NCBI GenBank assembly: GCA_965208525.1
Contig: OZ242340.1
Coordinates: 3,224,001 to 3,288,000, forward strand
Direction: 5' to 3'
Source of the DNA: VXYL01 sp965208525
GTDB lineage: Bacteria; Pseudomonadota; Gammaproteobacteria; Pseudomonadales; Azotimanducaceae
Length of the DNA stretch: 64,000 bases
The notes beneath the pieces are model-generated. The model was not told where the DNA came from. It did no database searches and saw only the letters and a program-made list of their open reading frames with translations. Below are positions 1 through 8,094 of this stretch, piece by piece. The position numbers and the translations under genes are program-made. Position 1 is the first letter of the stretch. Each line of letters begins with the position of its first letter.

Positions 1-362
1 GTCTGGAGACTGGCCCGCCACTGCGGCCCGGACTTCGGACTCCTCCACGTCGGCTCGTGCAGGGCGATGACCGCCTCGGCCGCCTCCGCGAAGGTCGGCG
101 AGGCAGGCCTGCCCTCCGTCGTTCTGGGGTCGCCGCCCGCCTTGGCCACCTTCCAGCGCTCGAACGCTGCTGCGCGCGCCTCCGCGAGGCTCATCGAGGG
201 ATAGTGTCCCACCGCGTTGTCCGTCCGCTGGCCCTGTATAGTCAGCCTCTGGATCCACGACTTCGCGCCGCGCGGAGACACCCGGAGATACAGACCATGC
301 TCGTCCGTGAGCTTTGCGGGCCCCTTGGCCGTCTCGACCCTTCTGGCGGTGAGCCTCGGCAT
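1..362 (-). CDS. Tyrosine recombinase/integrase, P4-type, N-terminal part (cut by window edge)
   Basis: The gene reads leftwards from an ATG at 362 and stays open to base 1, so about 120 N-terminal residues are visible and the catalytic domain lies outside. The product begins MPRLTARRVETAKGPAKLTD and continues with GLYLRVSPRGAKSW and GHYPSMSLAEARAAA. This is the pattern of the N-terminal DUF4102 arm-binding domain of P4-like phage and island integrases: a Gly-Leu-X-Leu-X-Val strand, then a 'YP.(M/V)SLAEAR' segment. The start of the core-binding domain (TFAEAAEAVIALHEPTW) follows. Such enzymes integrate genomic islands, commonly at tRNA genes. No tRNA or att repeat is visible here. The R, H-x-x-R and Y residues cannot be checked. 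An upstream in-frame stop at 423-425 limits how far the start could move. Confidence 0.85.
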   Translation of the reverse strand, partial: MPRLTARRVETAKGPAKLTDEHGLYLRVSPRGAKSWIQRLTIQGQRTDNAVGHYPSMSLAEARAAAFERWKVAKAGGDPRTTEGRPASPTFAEAAEAVIALHEPTWRSPKSGPQWRASLQ

Positions 363-582
363 GTTCGTACCCCAACTCGTACCCGGAATGGCGCCAGTCT
401 GAGGGGTTTCCGGCGAGAGGTCAAGCATCCTCACGAGACTGTAAATTGACTATTTATCAATATATTAAAGTTTCTTTGGGAGGCTTGCGGACAGTCCCCG
501 GAAATCGCGAGTGAAGGACTGTCCCTCCGCCAAATCGCCCTCGCTTCGAAGGAGCTTGCAGGAGATTTCGGGAGCCTGGTGA
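363..582. other. Divergent intergenic region, AT-rich
   Basis: This gap separates the leftward integrase from the rightward permease. Bases 441-475 form a run of A and T that stands out in a GC-rich window and contains TTGACT at 446-451 and TATATT at 461-466. The spacing between these two is too short for one promoter, so no promoter is assigned. Promoters for one or both genes probably lie here. No tRNA gene or perfect repeat that could be an attachment site was recognised. Confidence 0.5.
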
Positions 583-1854
583 ATGGCGGTGGTGACGGAG
601 TTCCTGGCCTTTCTTTGGTCGTCGTTCCTGCTGCTCGCACCGATGCTGCTCTTGGGGCTGCTGCTCTCTGGGCTCATGCACGTGTTCATCTCGCGGCAGG
701 CAATTTTGCGCTGGTTTCGGGACGATGCGCTGAAGTCCGTGGCCACCAGTGCGGCCATTGGCGTGCCGATGCCGCTTTGCAGCTGCTCGGTCGTGCCCGT
801 AGCGGCGGAGATGCGGCGAAAGGGGGCGTCGCGGTCGTCGTGCCTTTCGTTTCTCATTACGGCGCCGGAGACCGGGGCCGACTCGATTCTCGTGACCAAC
901 GCGTTTTTCGGACCGGTGGTGGCTGTTGTGCGTCCGGTCGTGAGTTTCGTCACCGCGGTGGTGGCCGGAATTCTCTGCATCGCCTTGGTGCGGGACGAAC
1001 ACGACGCGGCGGCGCGTCGGGCCGGGGCCCGGGACGAGACGGACGATTGCGCTGGCTGTGACCACGACCACGACCACGAGAACCACAAGGCCCTCTTCCC
1101 CGCCGACGAGGACTGCTACGTCAGCATCTCGCAGCTCAAGTTGCTTGCCAGAAGGTGGTTGGTGGGAGCTGTCACTTTGGGAAGGCGCCCAACTGCGCCT
1201 CAAGCCCCCGTGGCCCATCGTGGCGCCGCCAGCATGGGGGCCACAAATGCCACGCCTGCTGGCAACTCGACAGCGACCGACGAGCCGGACTTCCCTACCA
1301 TCATTCGGCACGTCTTTCGCTACGGCTTCGTCGAAGTGGCGGACGACATTCTTGTGCCGCTGCTTGTGGGCATCGCTCTCGGCGGCCTGCTTTACCTCTC
1401 GATCCCGGCAGACTTGATGGCGCACGAGAACGCCCGCTGGCTGTCGTATCCGGTCATGCTGTTGGTGGGCGTGCCGCTCTACATCTGCGCCTCCGCCAGC
1501 ACACCCATCGCCGCCGCGTTGGTGGCGAAGGGCGTGAGTCCGGGTGCGGCGCTCGTCTTCCTGATGACCGGCCCGGCAACCAACACGGGCACAATCGCCA
1601 TCATCGTCAGCCAGTTCGGCGCTCGCTTCGCCTCGGTGTACGTGGTGGGCGTGGTTGCCGTGACCGTGGCCCTGGGTGTCCTCATCGACCTTGCCCTGCT
1701 TGCGGCGGGCATGTCCATTGTCGTGAACCTCGATGCGTCCGACTCTCCGGCAATCCTCGCCCTACAGTGGGCCGGTGCCATCGGCCTCGGTGCCCTCATC
1801 CTCTGGCGTCTGGGCGCCGGAACCCTTCGCGTCAACGCCTTCTCGTCTCCATGA
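583..1854 (+). CDS. SO_0444-family Cu/Zn efflux permease (DUF318/YraQ-like)
   Basis: A 423-residue inner-membrane protein with two related halves. The first carries VPMPLCSCSVVP (about residues 61-72) and LSFLITAPETG (89-98). The second carries PLYICASASTPIA (298-310) and VFLMTGPATN. Cysteine-bearing repeats like these mark the permease family that includes ArsP and the SO_0444 proteins linked to copper and zinc efflux. Between the halves is a hydrophilic loop with DHDHDHENH (160-168) preceded by two cysteines, a likely metal-binding tract. The following stretch (about 195-235) is Ala/Thr/Gly-rich and low in complexity, unlike the rest. The gene lies directly upstream of hvfA-like, hvfB-like and hvfC-like genes, which supports a role with copper. 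The substrate is inferred from family and context. Confidence 0.75.
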   Translation: MAVVTEFLAFLWSSFLLLAPMLLLGLLLSGLMHVFISRQAILRWFRDDALKSVATSAAIGVPMPLCSCSVVPVAAEMRRKGASRSSCLSFLITAPETGADSILVTNAFFGPVVAVVRPVVSFVTAVVAGILCIALVRDEHDAAARRAGARDETDDCAGCDHDHDHENHKALFPADEDCYVSISQLKLLARRWLVGAVTLGRRPTAPQAPVAHRGAASMGATNATPAGNSTATDEPDFPTIIRHVFRYGFVEVADDILVPLLVGIALGGLLYLSIPADLMAHENARWLSYPVMLLVGVPLYICASASTPIAAALVAKGVSPGAALVFLMTGPATNTGTIAIIVSQFGARFASVYVVGVVAVTVALGVLIDLALLAAGMSIVVNLDASDSPAILALQWAGAIGLGALILWRLGAGTLRVNAFSSP

Positions 1855-1892
1855 ACTGAAGGCGTAGCCACAGGTGCCCGCCGCATTTCCTG

Positions 1893-1920
1893 TTGACGCA
1901 CGCCGATTGTGCTTTATGGT
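1893..1920 (+). promoter_or_regulatory. Candidate sigma-70 promoter of the hvfABC-like operon
   Basis: TTGACG at 1893-1898 and TATGGT at 1915-1920 are separated by 16 bases, a fair -35/-10 pair. They lie about 100 bases upstream of the precursor ATG at 2020, which would give a long leader. The AAGGAGAGA ribosome-binding site is at 2005-2013. No metal-regulator operator was recognised. The call rests on motif and position only. Confidence 0.4.
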
Positions 1921-2019
1921 GGATGCGCAAGCCGGTTGCGGCTGTCGGTGGTGCCCAAGGGCATTGGCGGCCAGTTGCGAGTCGGCGGCTTTCGATCATG
2001 GATCAAGGAGAGATCAACA

Positions 2020-2277
2020 ATGTCGAAGACGAACCTGAAGCCCATCGCGGCTGCCATCGGTGCGGCAATCGTCGCCTCCCTGTCCGGCGCTGCGGCGCTC
2101 GACGAAGACCCCTTCGAGGCGCGCGACGTCGAGCCTGCATACAACCTGTTTGCGGACGCCCACGGCGGCGAAGGCAAGTGCGGCGAAGGCAAGTGCGGCG
2201 AGGACAAGGACGAGGGTGACGACGACGCCGAAGGCGAGGGCGAAGGCGACGAGGGGGGCGACTCCACGGAGGAGTAA
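2020..2277 (+). CDS. hvfA: HvfA-like precursor of an oxazolone/thioamide RiPP copper metallophore
   Basis: An 85-residue peptide. The N-terminus is basic then hydrophobic and Ala-rich (about residues 7-26), like a signal peptide. The mature part holds two tandem EGKCG pentapeptides (51-55 and 56-60) and a strongly acidic tail of Asp, Glu and Gly. In the HvfA family, Cys within EGKCG is converted to an oxazolone-thioamide pair that binds copper, by the DUF692 enzyme HvfB with HvfC. The two genes directly downstream encode exactly these partners. The ATG at 2020 follows a strong AAGGAGAGA site; a longer in-frame reading from 1909 lacks one and was not used. There are few core motifs, so the copper capacity per peptide would be low. 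Modification itself is inferred. Confidence 0.85.
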   Translation: MSKTNLKPIAAAIGAAIVASLSGAAALDEDPFEARDVEPAYNLFADAHGGEGKCGEGKCGEDKDEGDDDAEGEGEGDEGGDSTEE

Positions 2278-2303
2278 TCGCTAGCGGCGAGGGCACTTTC
2301 GAC

Positions 2304-3158
2304 ATGTCGCGGTTCGCGCCCCTTGCGGGTGCGGGCCTCGGCCTTCGCCGAGGCATGTTGGAGGCACTTGAGCAGCACACCCACCGAGTGGCTCGGGAAA
2401 TCGACTTCATCGAGGTCGCCCCCGAGAACTGGATGGAAATGGGCGGGCGCTTCGGCCGGGCCTTTCGGGCTTGGACGGAGCGCTTTCCCGTCGTCTGTCA
2501 TGGCCTGTCCCTTTCGCTGGGCGGTCCCGAGCCCCTCGACATTCCCTTTCTTAAGCGCATCAAGGCCTTCCTTGAGGAGCATGGTGCCCGGGCCTACACC
2601 GAGCACCTGTCCGCTTGCAGCGACGGCGGGCACCTCTATGACCTGATGCCAATCCCGTTTACCGAAGAGGCGGCGCACCACGTCGCCACTCGGATCCGCA
2701 CCGTTCAGGATGTTCTTGGTGTCCGCATCGGCATCGAGCACGTATCCGCCTACGCCGAGCCGGGTGCCGAAATGTCGGAACTTGCCTTCATCAACGCCGT
2801 GGTGGAGGAGGCCGACTGCGACCTGTTGCTCGACGTTAACAACGTCTATGTGAACAGCTGCAATTTCGGCCATGACCCGGCCGAGTTCCTGCGCGGCCTG
2901 CCCGGCGACCGCGCGCTGTATGTGCACGTGGCTGGGCATTCGGTGCAATCGCCGACCTTGCGCATCGACAGCCACGGGGCGGCCGTAATCGAGCCGGTGT
3001 GGTCGCTGCTCGAGCAGGCATTTGATCTCTATGGGCCGCTGCCGGCGCTGATCGAGCGAGACTTCAACTACCCACCTGTGCCGGAACTCCTAGGCGAGGT
3101 TGGCAGAATCCGTGCGATGCAAGCCACGGCCGGGCCAAGAGCGGCAAGGGTGGTTTGA
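2304..3158 (+). CDS. hvfB: MNIO-family iron enzyme (DUF692), HvfB-like RiPP maturase
   Basis: A 284-residue TIM-barrel-type protein of the multinuclear non-heme iron oxidative (MNIO, DUF692) family. Visible family elements are GAGLGLRRG near the start, CHGLSLSLGG (65-74), YTEHLSACSDGGHLYDL (98-114), IGIEHVSAY (142-150), LLLDVNNVYVN (174-184), VHVAGH (207-212), IDSHG (221-225) and the late LIERDFNYP. The His, Asp and Glu residues in these elements are the probable iron ligands (for example H66, H101, E145, D177, H208, H224, E251). In this context it should oxidise the EGKCG cysteines of the peptide encoded 26 bases upstream. It lies 7 bases before the hvfC-like start, so the three genes are very probably one operon. 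Confidence 0.88.
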   Translation: MSRFAPLAGAGLGLRRGMLEALEQHTHRVAREIDFIEVAPENWMEMGGRFGRAFRAWTERFPVVCHGLSLSLGGPEPLDIPFLKRIKAFLEEHGARAYTEHLSACSDGGHLYDLMPIPFTEEAAHHVATRIRTVQDVLGVRIGIEHVSAYAEPGAEMSELAFINAVVEEADCDLLLDVNNVYVNSCNFGHDPAEFLRGLPGDRALYVHVAGHSVQSPTLRIDSHGAAVIEPVWSLLEQAFDLYGPLPALIERDFNYPPVPELLGEVGRIRAMQATAGPRAARVV

Positions 3159-3165
3159 GCGCAGC

Positions 3166-3897
3166 ATGGACTTCCTCAGTGTGCAAGCGCACTTCGCGGC
3201 TTGCATCCGTGACGGCAACCCCGAGTCGCCCCCGCCGGGCGTGGGACGTGGCCAGATGGCGGTTTACGCCGGCCTGTTCCGGCGCAACATCGACGGGCTG
3301 CTCGGCGGGATGCTGCCCGTGTTTCGCGAGACGATGGGCGAAGCGCGCTGGCAGGACATGGTTCGCGACTTTTTGCGTCGCCATCGTTCAAGCGAGCCGC
3401 TCTTCCGGCGCCTGGTGGAGGAATTCCTCGACTATCTCGCGAACGAGCGCGGGCAAGGAGACGATCCCGGCTTTGCCCTAGAGCTAGCCCACTTCGAGTG
3501 GTTGCGCCTGCACCTAGATTTCGCCCGCGATGCAGACTGCGCGTTCGGCGGCGAGCCGCCGACGCTTGACGAGACGGTCGTCGTCTCGCCCCTGGCACAC
3601 CCGCTGCGCTACGACTGGCCGGTACACCAGATCGACCCGAAGGCGCCACCGTCCGTGTCTCCCGACAACGCCACATGGCTCATTGCATGGCGCAACCGGC
3701 AGGACGAGGTGCGCGTGATCGAGTCGAACGCCGTGACGGTGCGGCTGCTCAACCTGATCGGCGAAGGCGCTCGCCCCAGGGTTGCGGTCGCCACCATTGC
3801 CGGCGAGCTAGGTCGCGACGAGAACGCAATGCAGGCCGCCGGCGCGACTATCGTGACCCGCCTGCACCGCGACGACATCCTGGCCCGCCCGTCCTGA
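3166..3897 (+). CDS. hvfC: DUF2063 partner protein, HvfC-like
   Basis: A 243-residue protein with the DUF2063 N-terminal helical domain: repeated helices around YAGLFRRNIDGLLGG, PVFRETMGEARW and MVRDFLRRHRSSEPLFRRL, then an alpha/beta C-terminal half. In characterised MNIO systems this partner binds the precursor leader and presents it to the DUF692 enzyme. The open frame extends upstream into hvfB, but the ATG at 3166, just after the hvfB stop, gives the usual family start (MDFLSVQAHF). Gene order A-B-C is conserved with Haemophilus influenzae hvf. Confidence in the family is high. The role follows from family knowledge and context. Confidence 0.85.
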   Translation: MDFLSVQAHFAACIRDGNPESPPPGVGRGQMAVYAGLFRRNIDGLLGGMLPVFRETMGEARWQDMVRDFLRRHRSSEPLFRRLVEEFLDYLANERGQGDDPGFALELAHFEWLRLHLDFARDADCAFGGEPPTLDETVVVSPLAHPLRYDWPVHQIDPKAPPSVSPDNATWLIAWRNRQDEVRVIESNAVTVRLLNLIGEGARPRVAVATIAGELGRDENAMQAAGATIVTRLHRDDILARPS

Positions 3898-4122
3898 CGG
3901 GGATTAGGGGGCCTCGGCACACGCAGCCTCCTCCTGGCCCAGCAAGCCCATCAGCCAAGACCCACGCGTGGCCGGCGCCAACACGGTACCTTCGTAGGAG
4001 CTGCGCAGGTGTTGTTCCTTGGGATAGCTCGGCGGTTTCCCCTAGCCCCGATTCCATAGCGGCAGCGCGAGGGGCACAATAGGCGCGGCAGCCCGCCAAA
4101 GCCACCTGAAGAGAGCACATCC
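3898..4122. other. Intergenic region with no recognised gene
   Basis: About 225 bases between the hvfC-like stop and the metallo-hydrolase start, both rightward. No open frame here has family features. A ribosome-binding site, GAAGAGAG, precedes the next ATG. No convincing terminator hairpin with a T run was found. Confidence 0.5.
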
Positions 4123-5028
4123 ATGCCTGTCGAGATTCCCTATCGCCGCGACATGACCTTCGAATACGGGCGCATGGAGCGGGTCGCACCGCTTGTGCGG
4201 CGAGTGATTGCCAAGAATCCGAGCGCCTTCACCTTCCACGGCACCGGCACCTACATCATCGGCGAGGGCAAGGTGGCGGTGATCGACCCCGGGCCCATCG
4301 ACGATGCCCACATTTCGGCCATCGACGAGGCGCTTGGTGACGAGGTGGTGACACACATGCTCATCACCCACACGCACATGGACCATTCCCCAGCCGCTCG
4401 ACTGCTGGCGCGGCGGCGACCTGCGCCCACCTACGGCTTCGGCCCCCATGGCGCCGGCAAGGTGGCGGAGGGCGTGCAAGTGGAGGAGGGCGGCGACATG
4501 GAGTTCCGCCCGGATGTGCAGGTGGGGCACGGCGACGTCATCGACGGGGATGGTTGGAGTGTCGAATGCGTCTACACGCCGGGACACACGTCGAACCACC
4601 TGTGCTTCTGTTTGCGCGAGGAGCGAACGCTGTTCAGCGGCGACCACGTGATGGGTTGGTCCACCAGCGTCATCTCGCCGCCAGACGGTGACATGAAGAG
4701 CTACATGGGAAGCCTAGAGTTGCTGCTCGAACGCGACGACGATGTCTATTGGCCCACGCACGGGCCGGCAATCACCGATCCGAAAGCCCACGTGCAGGCG
4801 TTCATCGAGCATCGGCGCGAGCGCGAGCGGCAGATTCTCGATTTCCTGGCCGAAGGCCCAGCTCACATCGCGGACATGGTGCCAACCATGTATGCCGCCG
4901 TTCCGGTGGGACTTCATCCGGCCGCCGCGCGCAGCGTCTTCGCGGCGATGAAGTTCCTTGTCGAGCGGGGCGAGGTAGCGTGCGAAGGAGAACTGGCGGT
5001 GGACGGTCGGTTTCGGCTGGCGTCTTGA
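4123..5028 (+). CDS. MBL-fold metallo-hydrolase, LACTB2-like
   Basis: A 301-residue metallo-beta-lactamase-fold protein. The zinc motif is THTHMDHS (H-x-H-x-D-H, about residues 84-91). Further metal-site elements are TPGHTSNHLCF (about 154-164) and FSGDHVMGWS (about 171-180). The C-terminal region (about 240-300, with VPTMYAAVPVGLHPAAAR) looks like the winged-helix extension of LACTB2-type proteins, which act as nucleases or small thioesterase-like hydrolases. The substrate cannot be told from sequence. It is transcribed alone and converges on the histidine kinase. The start at 4123 fits family length and has an upstream GAAGAGAG site. Confidence 0.8.
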   Translation: MPVEIPYRRDMTFEYGRMERVAPLVRRVIAKNPSAFTFHGTGTYIIGEGKVAVIDPGPIDDAHISAIDEALGDEVVTHMLITHTHMDHSPAARLLARRRPAPTYGFGPHGAGKVAEGVQVEEGGDMEFRPDVQVGHGDVIDGDGWSVECVYTPGHTSNHLCFCLREERTLFSGDHVMGWSTSVISPPDGDMKSYMGSLELLLERDDDVYWPTHGPAITDPKAHVQAFIEHRRERERQILDFLAEGPAHIADMVPTMYAAVPVGLHPAAARSVFAAMKFLVERGEVACEGELAVDGRFRLAS

Positions 5029-5151
5029 AGCGGCCCGCGACGGCTGGGAACGGGCAGCCTCGTGCCAGTCTAGGGTGTGGGTGCGGTGGCCGGTCGGGCG
5101 TTCCTGCGCGCGAATGACCTCCACTTCCTTTTGGAGCGCATTCGGCCGCAT

Positions 5152-7320
5152 TCAGCCTTTGCCTTGAGTCGCCTCGAGCGCAGGTTCCTCGGTCTTGCCG
5201 GTGCGCTCGGCAAGCGGGAGTTGCACGGAGATCACCACGCCCGAACCGTCGGTTAGGTTGAGGGCTCGCACCGTGCCGCCGTGGTGTTCGGCGATGGTGC
5301 GTACCACGTATAGGCCGAGGCCGAAGTGCAGGCGGTTGTCGGGGCCGCGGTGGGAGACCATCGACTCGAACACCGAACCCGTGGCATCCCGAGGCAGGGG
5401 CGGGCCGCGGTTGGCGATGGCGATGCGAGCGTGTTCGGGGCCGGCATCGAGTTGGACACGGATGGCGCTGCCGGCGCGGTGGAAGTCGATGGCGTTGTCG
5501 ATGATCTTGTCGAGCATCTGCTCGATGCGGTAGTCGGAGGCGAGGACGATCACGGCAGCGTCTGTGCCGCGGAAGAGGAAGCCGTGTTCCGGATGGGTGA
5601 TCGCGCAGTTGCCGACGTAATTGGCAAGGAGTTGCTCGAGGTCCACTTCGTCCATGTCTTCCGCCTGCAACGACTCCTCGAGACTCGCGGCGTCGGCCAG
5701 ATTCTCGACGATGGCACCGATGCGCAGCACGCCGCGCCGGGCGGACTCCAAATAGCGGCTGCCCTTAACCTCGGCCACGTCCTCGCTTAGGTTTTGCAGC
5801 GACGTGCTGAGCACGTTGAGCGGGTTGTTGATCTCGTGGCGCAGGGTGCGGGGCATGTTCTCGATGAAGTGATTGTGCTGGCGCAGTCGGGTGAGCATGT
5901 TGGAGACGCTGCGTGCCAGGTCGCCGATTTCGTCGCCTGAGTGGATCTCGCTTGAAAGCGCAGCGCTGCGCAGGCGACCGTATTCGTCAATGGCGGCGGC
6001 GGCTTCTCGGCGCAGGTTGCGGATGCGCCAGGTCAGGCGTCCGGAAAAGGCGATCAGCGCCAGCACGAAGGCGATGAGGCTAGCCACGGACACCCAGACG
6101 ATGCTGTCGATGGCGGCGTACTGGAACGTCTCGATGTCCTCGATGGTCTGCTCCACCGCCACCAGGCCAATGACCGAACCCCCGGCGCCGACGATGGGGT
6201 GGCCGGCCATGATGACTTCCTTCTCGCCGGCGTGGCGACGCAAGGCCAGCGGGTCGCCGGCGAGTGCCGAGGCGATCACTTCCGCCGCGCCCTCGCCGTC
6301 TCGCGCGACGTCGGCATCGCCTGCGGTGAGGGCCTCGAGCCATTGCCGTGTCTTCAGGAACGCCCCGCGCGGTATCGCTGCCCAGTTGGCTTCCGCAGGC
6401 GGGCGCGGGCCGAGATCCAAGCCTCCGGTTTCCGCCCGCCGGCGGCTTTCGGTGTCGATCACCATGATGCGATAGCCGGCGTAGCCGAGACCCTCGATGA
6501 TCTTTAGCACCTCCGGTGAGCGATAGACCACGAGACCAAAGCTCTCCTCGCCGGCGGTGGGGAGCGTGCGTGTCACGGTTCTGATGGCGCGGGTTTGCGG
6601 GTCGTCCACGTCCACGAAGGAAAGACCGAAGACGCGCCGGGAACCGAGCATGTCGAGGGGCATCCGGAACTCCAGCGCATAGCCTTCGCCGGTCTCCACG
6701 AGGTGCCCCTGCACGCTACGCTCCGGCGCCCCGGTCTCGGCAAGGCGCCACTCGGCATCCATGCGGTAGGCCGTGGTGACGCCAGCCTGGGAGGCGGTGA
6801 TGGCGATGCGGCCGTCTTCGCCGTCGGCGCGGATGAAGTCCACACGCACATGATCGGCGCCGTCTAGGCGCAGGGATTCAGGATTGCGATACACCCTCAC
6901 GTCGTCGCGCACCTCGAGGAAGGCATAGAGCCAGCCCTCGCGGTCGCCGAGAGAGAGGTTGAAGCTGCCGTCGGCCGTGCCGCCACTCGCGCCGAAGGCA
7001 TTGGCAAGGTGGGAGTCCACGTCGTTCCAATCCTCGATGGCACCGTCGAGACGGGCGGACCCGGTGATGGGCCGGGCATAGAGCGCCTCGTAGTCCTCGG
7101 GATCGATGGGCAGGTCGGCGAAGAGGTCTTCGCGCCCGTTGAGGAAGGTGGAAATGCCCTTCGCCACCAAGAGTTGCTGGCGAAACTGCATGGCCTCCAA
7201 GGCCCGTTCCATCTCCACGAGCAAGAGCCAGGAAAGCCACGGCACCACCAACAGCGCCACGCTCAGCGCCATCAGCTTGGCGACAAGCCGCGGACCGTGG
7301 ATGGCGGAGCCAATTCTCAA
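5152..7320 (-). CDS. Membrane histidine kinase, resembling the dedicated-sortase-system kinase
   Basis: A 722-residue sensor kinase. From the TTG at 7320: TM1 about 18-36; a large periplasmic sensor (40-400) whose first part (120-235) looks like a carbohydrate-binding, CBM9-like beta domain; TM2 about 405-427; a HAMP-like linker; an H-box RHEINNPL with H495; and a C-terminal ATPase domain with DNAIDF and HFGLGLYVVRTIAEHHGG. The open frame runs further upstream into the regulator gene, but that part is out-of-frame regulator sequence. TTG 7320 has ACGGAG upstream and begins 33 bases after the regulator stop. The pair resembles kinases and regulators linked to a proteobacterial sortase and its marine target protein. 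Neither is in the window, so the signal and targets are unknown. Confidence 0.72.
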   Translation of the reverse strand: MRIGSAIHGPRLVAKLMALSVALLVVPWLSWLLLVEMERALEAMQFRQQLLVAKGISTFLNGREDLFADLPIDPEDYEALYARPITGSARLDGAIEDWNDVDSHLANAFGASGGTADGSFNLSLGDREGWLYAFLEVRDDVRVYRNPESLRLDGADHVRVDFIRADGEDGRIAITASQAGVTTAYRMDAEWRLAETGAPERSVQGHLVETGEGYALEFRMPLDMLGSRRVFGLSFVDVDDPQTRAIRTVTRTLPTAGEESFGLVVYRSPEVLKIIEGLGYAGYRIMVIDTESRRRAETGGLDLGPRPPAEANWAAIPRGAFLKTRQWLEALTAGDADVARDGEGAAEVIASALAGDPLALRRHAGEKEVIMAGHPIVGAGGSVIGLVAVEQTIEDIETFQYAAIDSIVWVSVASLIAFVLALIAFSGRLTWRIRNLRREAAAAIDEYGRLRSAALSSEIHSGDEIGDLARSVSNMLTRLRQHNHFIENMPRTLRHEINNPLNVLSTSLQNLSEDVAEVKGSRYLESARRGVLRIGAIVENLADAASLEESLQAEDMDEVDLEQLLANYVGNCAITHPEHGFLFRGTDAAVIVLASDYRIEQMLDKIIDNAIDFHRAGSAIRVQLDAGPEHARIAIANRGPPLPRDATGSVFESMVSHRGPDNRLHFGLGLYVVRTIAEHHGGTVRALNLTDGSGVVISVQLPLAERTGKTEEPALEATQGKG

Positions 7321-7352
7321 CGGTGAAACTCCGTTTCGGTTTCCTTGGCCTG

Positions 7353-8057
7353 TCAGTCGCCCACAGTCCAGCGATAGCCGAAGCCGTATTCGCTCTTGAT
7401 GCCGGCGAACTCGTCGTCTTCGCGCTCGAACTTCTTGCGGATGTTGCGCATGTGGGTGTTGATGGTGTTGTGCGTCACCAGCGATTGCATGGTGGATTGC
7501 ATGAGCGTCTCGTAGCTGACCGCGTGGCCGGGATTCCGCACGAGCTTCGCCAACATGCGGAACTCGGTGGCAGAAAGGTCGACGCGGCGACCCTTCCAGG
7601 ACACGAGCAGCGCGTCCTGGTCGAGCACGAGGCCACCAACGCGTCGGGCGGTGGGGCTGACGCTGTCCTCGCCGCTGGTGCGCACGTCGTTGATGCGGAT
7701 GAGGGAAGCGATGCGCTCGGCCAGATAGTCGAGCGAGATGGGCTTCGGCAGATAGTCCCACGCACCGAGCCTCAACCCAGAGATCTTGTCGATCTCGTTG
7801 ATGCGTTCGGTGAGGAAGATCACGGGCAGGGTGGGCTTGCGTGCGAGCAGTTCGCGGCAGAGCTGGAAGCCGGCGTCCACCTCGGGCCCCAGAATGATGT
7901 CGAGCACGGCGAGGTCGGGGATGCGTTCGTCAAACCCGGCGAGCGCTTCGGCCCGACTCGCGTAGGTGGCGGTTTCGTAGCCCTTCTTGACGATGGCATC
8001 GGCGTAGTTCGCACGCTGGTCCGGATCGTCCTCGACGATTGCAATGAGCGTAGCCAT
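7353..8057 (-). CDS. OmpR-family response regulator, partner of the downstream kinase
   Basis: A 234-residue regulator. The receiver domain (1-120) has acidic residues ED-D at 9-11, the phospho-acceptor D53 in LAVLDIILGP, a Thr in FLTER and Lys in LPKPIS. The C-terminal winged helix (about 135-232) has DLSATEFRMLAKLVRNPG and NTINTHMRNIRKKF, typical of OmpR/PhoB DNA-binding domains. It resembles the response regulator of the proteobacterial dedicated sortase system. It is first in a two-gene operon with the kinase. The ATG at 8057 is only 37 bases from the divergent start at 8095, so promoters for the two directions must overlap or lie within coding sequence. Confidence 0.82.
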   Translation of the reverse strand: MATLIAIVEDDPDQRANYADAIVKKGYETATYASRAEALAGFDERIPDLAVLDIILGPEVDAGFQLCRELLARKPTLPVIFLTERINEIDKISGLRLGAWDYLPKPISLDYLAERIASLIRINDVRTSGEDSVSPTARRVGGLVLDQDALLVSWKGRRVDLSATEFRMLAKLVRNPGHAVSYETLMQSTMQSLVTHNTINTHMRNIRKKFEREDDEFAGIKSEYGFGYRWTVGD

Positions 8058-8094
8058 GGGGTGATTCTACCGCCGCTTGGTTGTGGGGCCAGTG

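Noticed and set aside
457..1425. Long open frame on the minus strand over the permease gene (322 residues)
   Set aside because: It is antisense to the permease and has a Ser/Arg/His-rich composition typical of a shadow frame in GC-rich DNA. No family sequence was seen.
7321..7761. N-terminal extension of the histidine kinase frame
   Set aside because: The bases are response-regulator coding sequence read in another frame. The kinase start was placed at TTG 7320 with an ACGGAG site.
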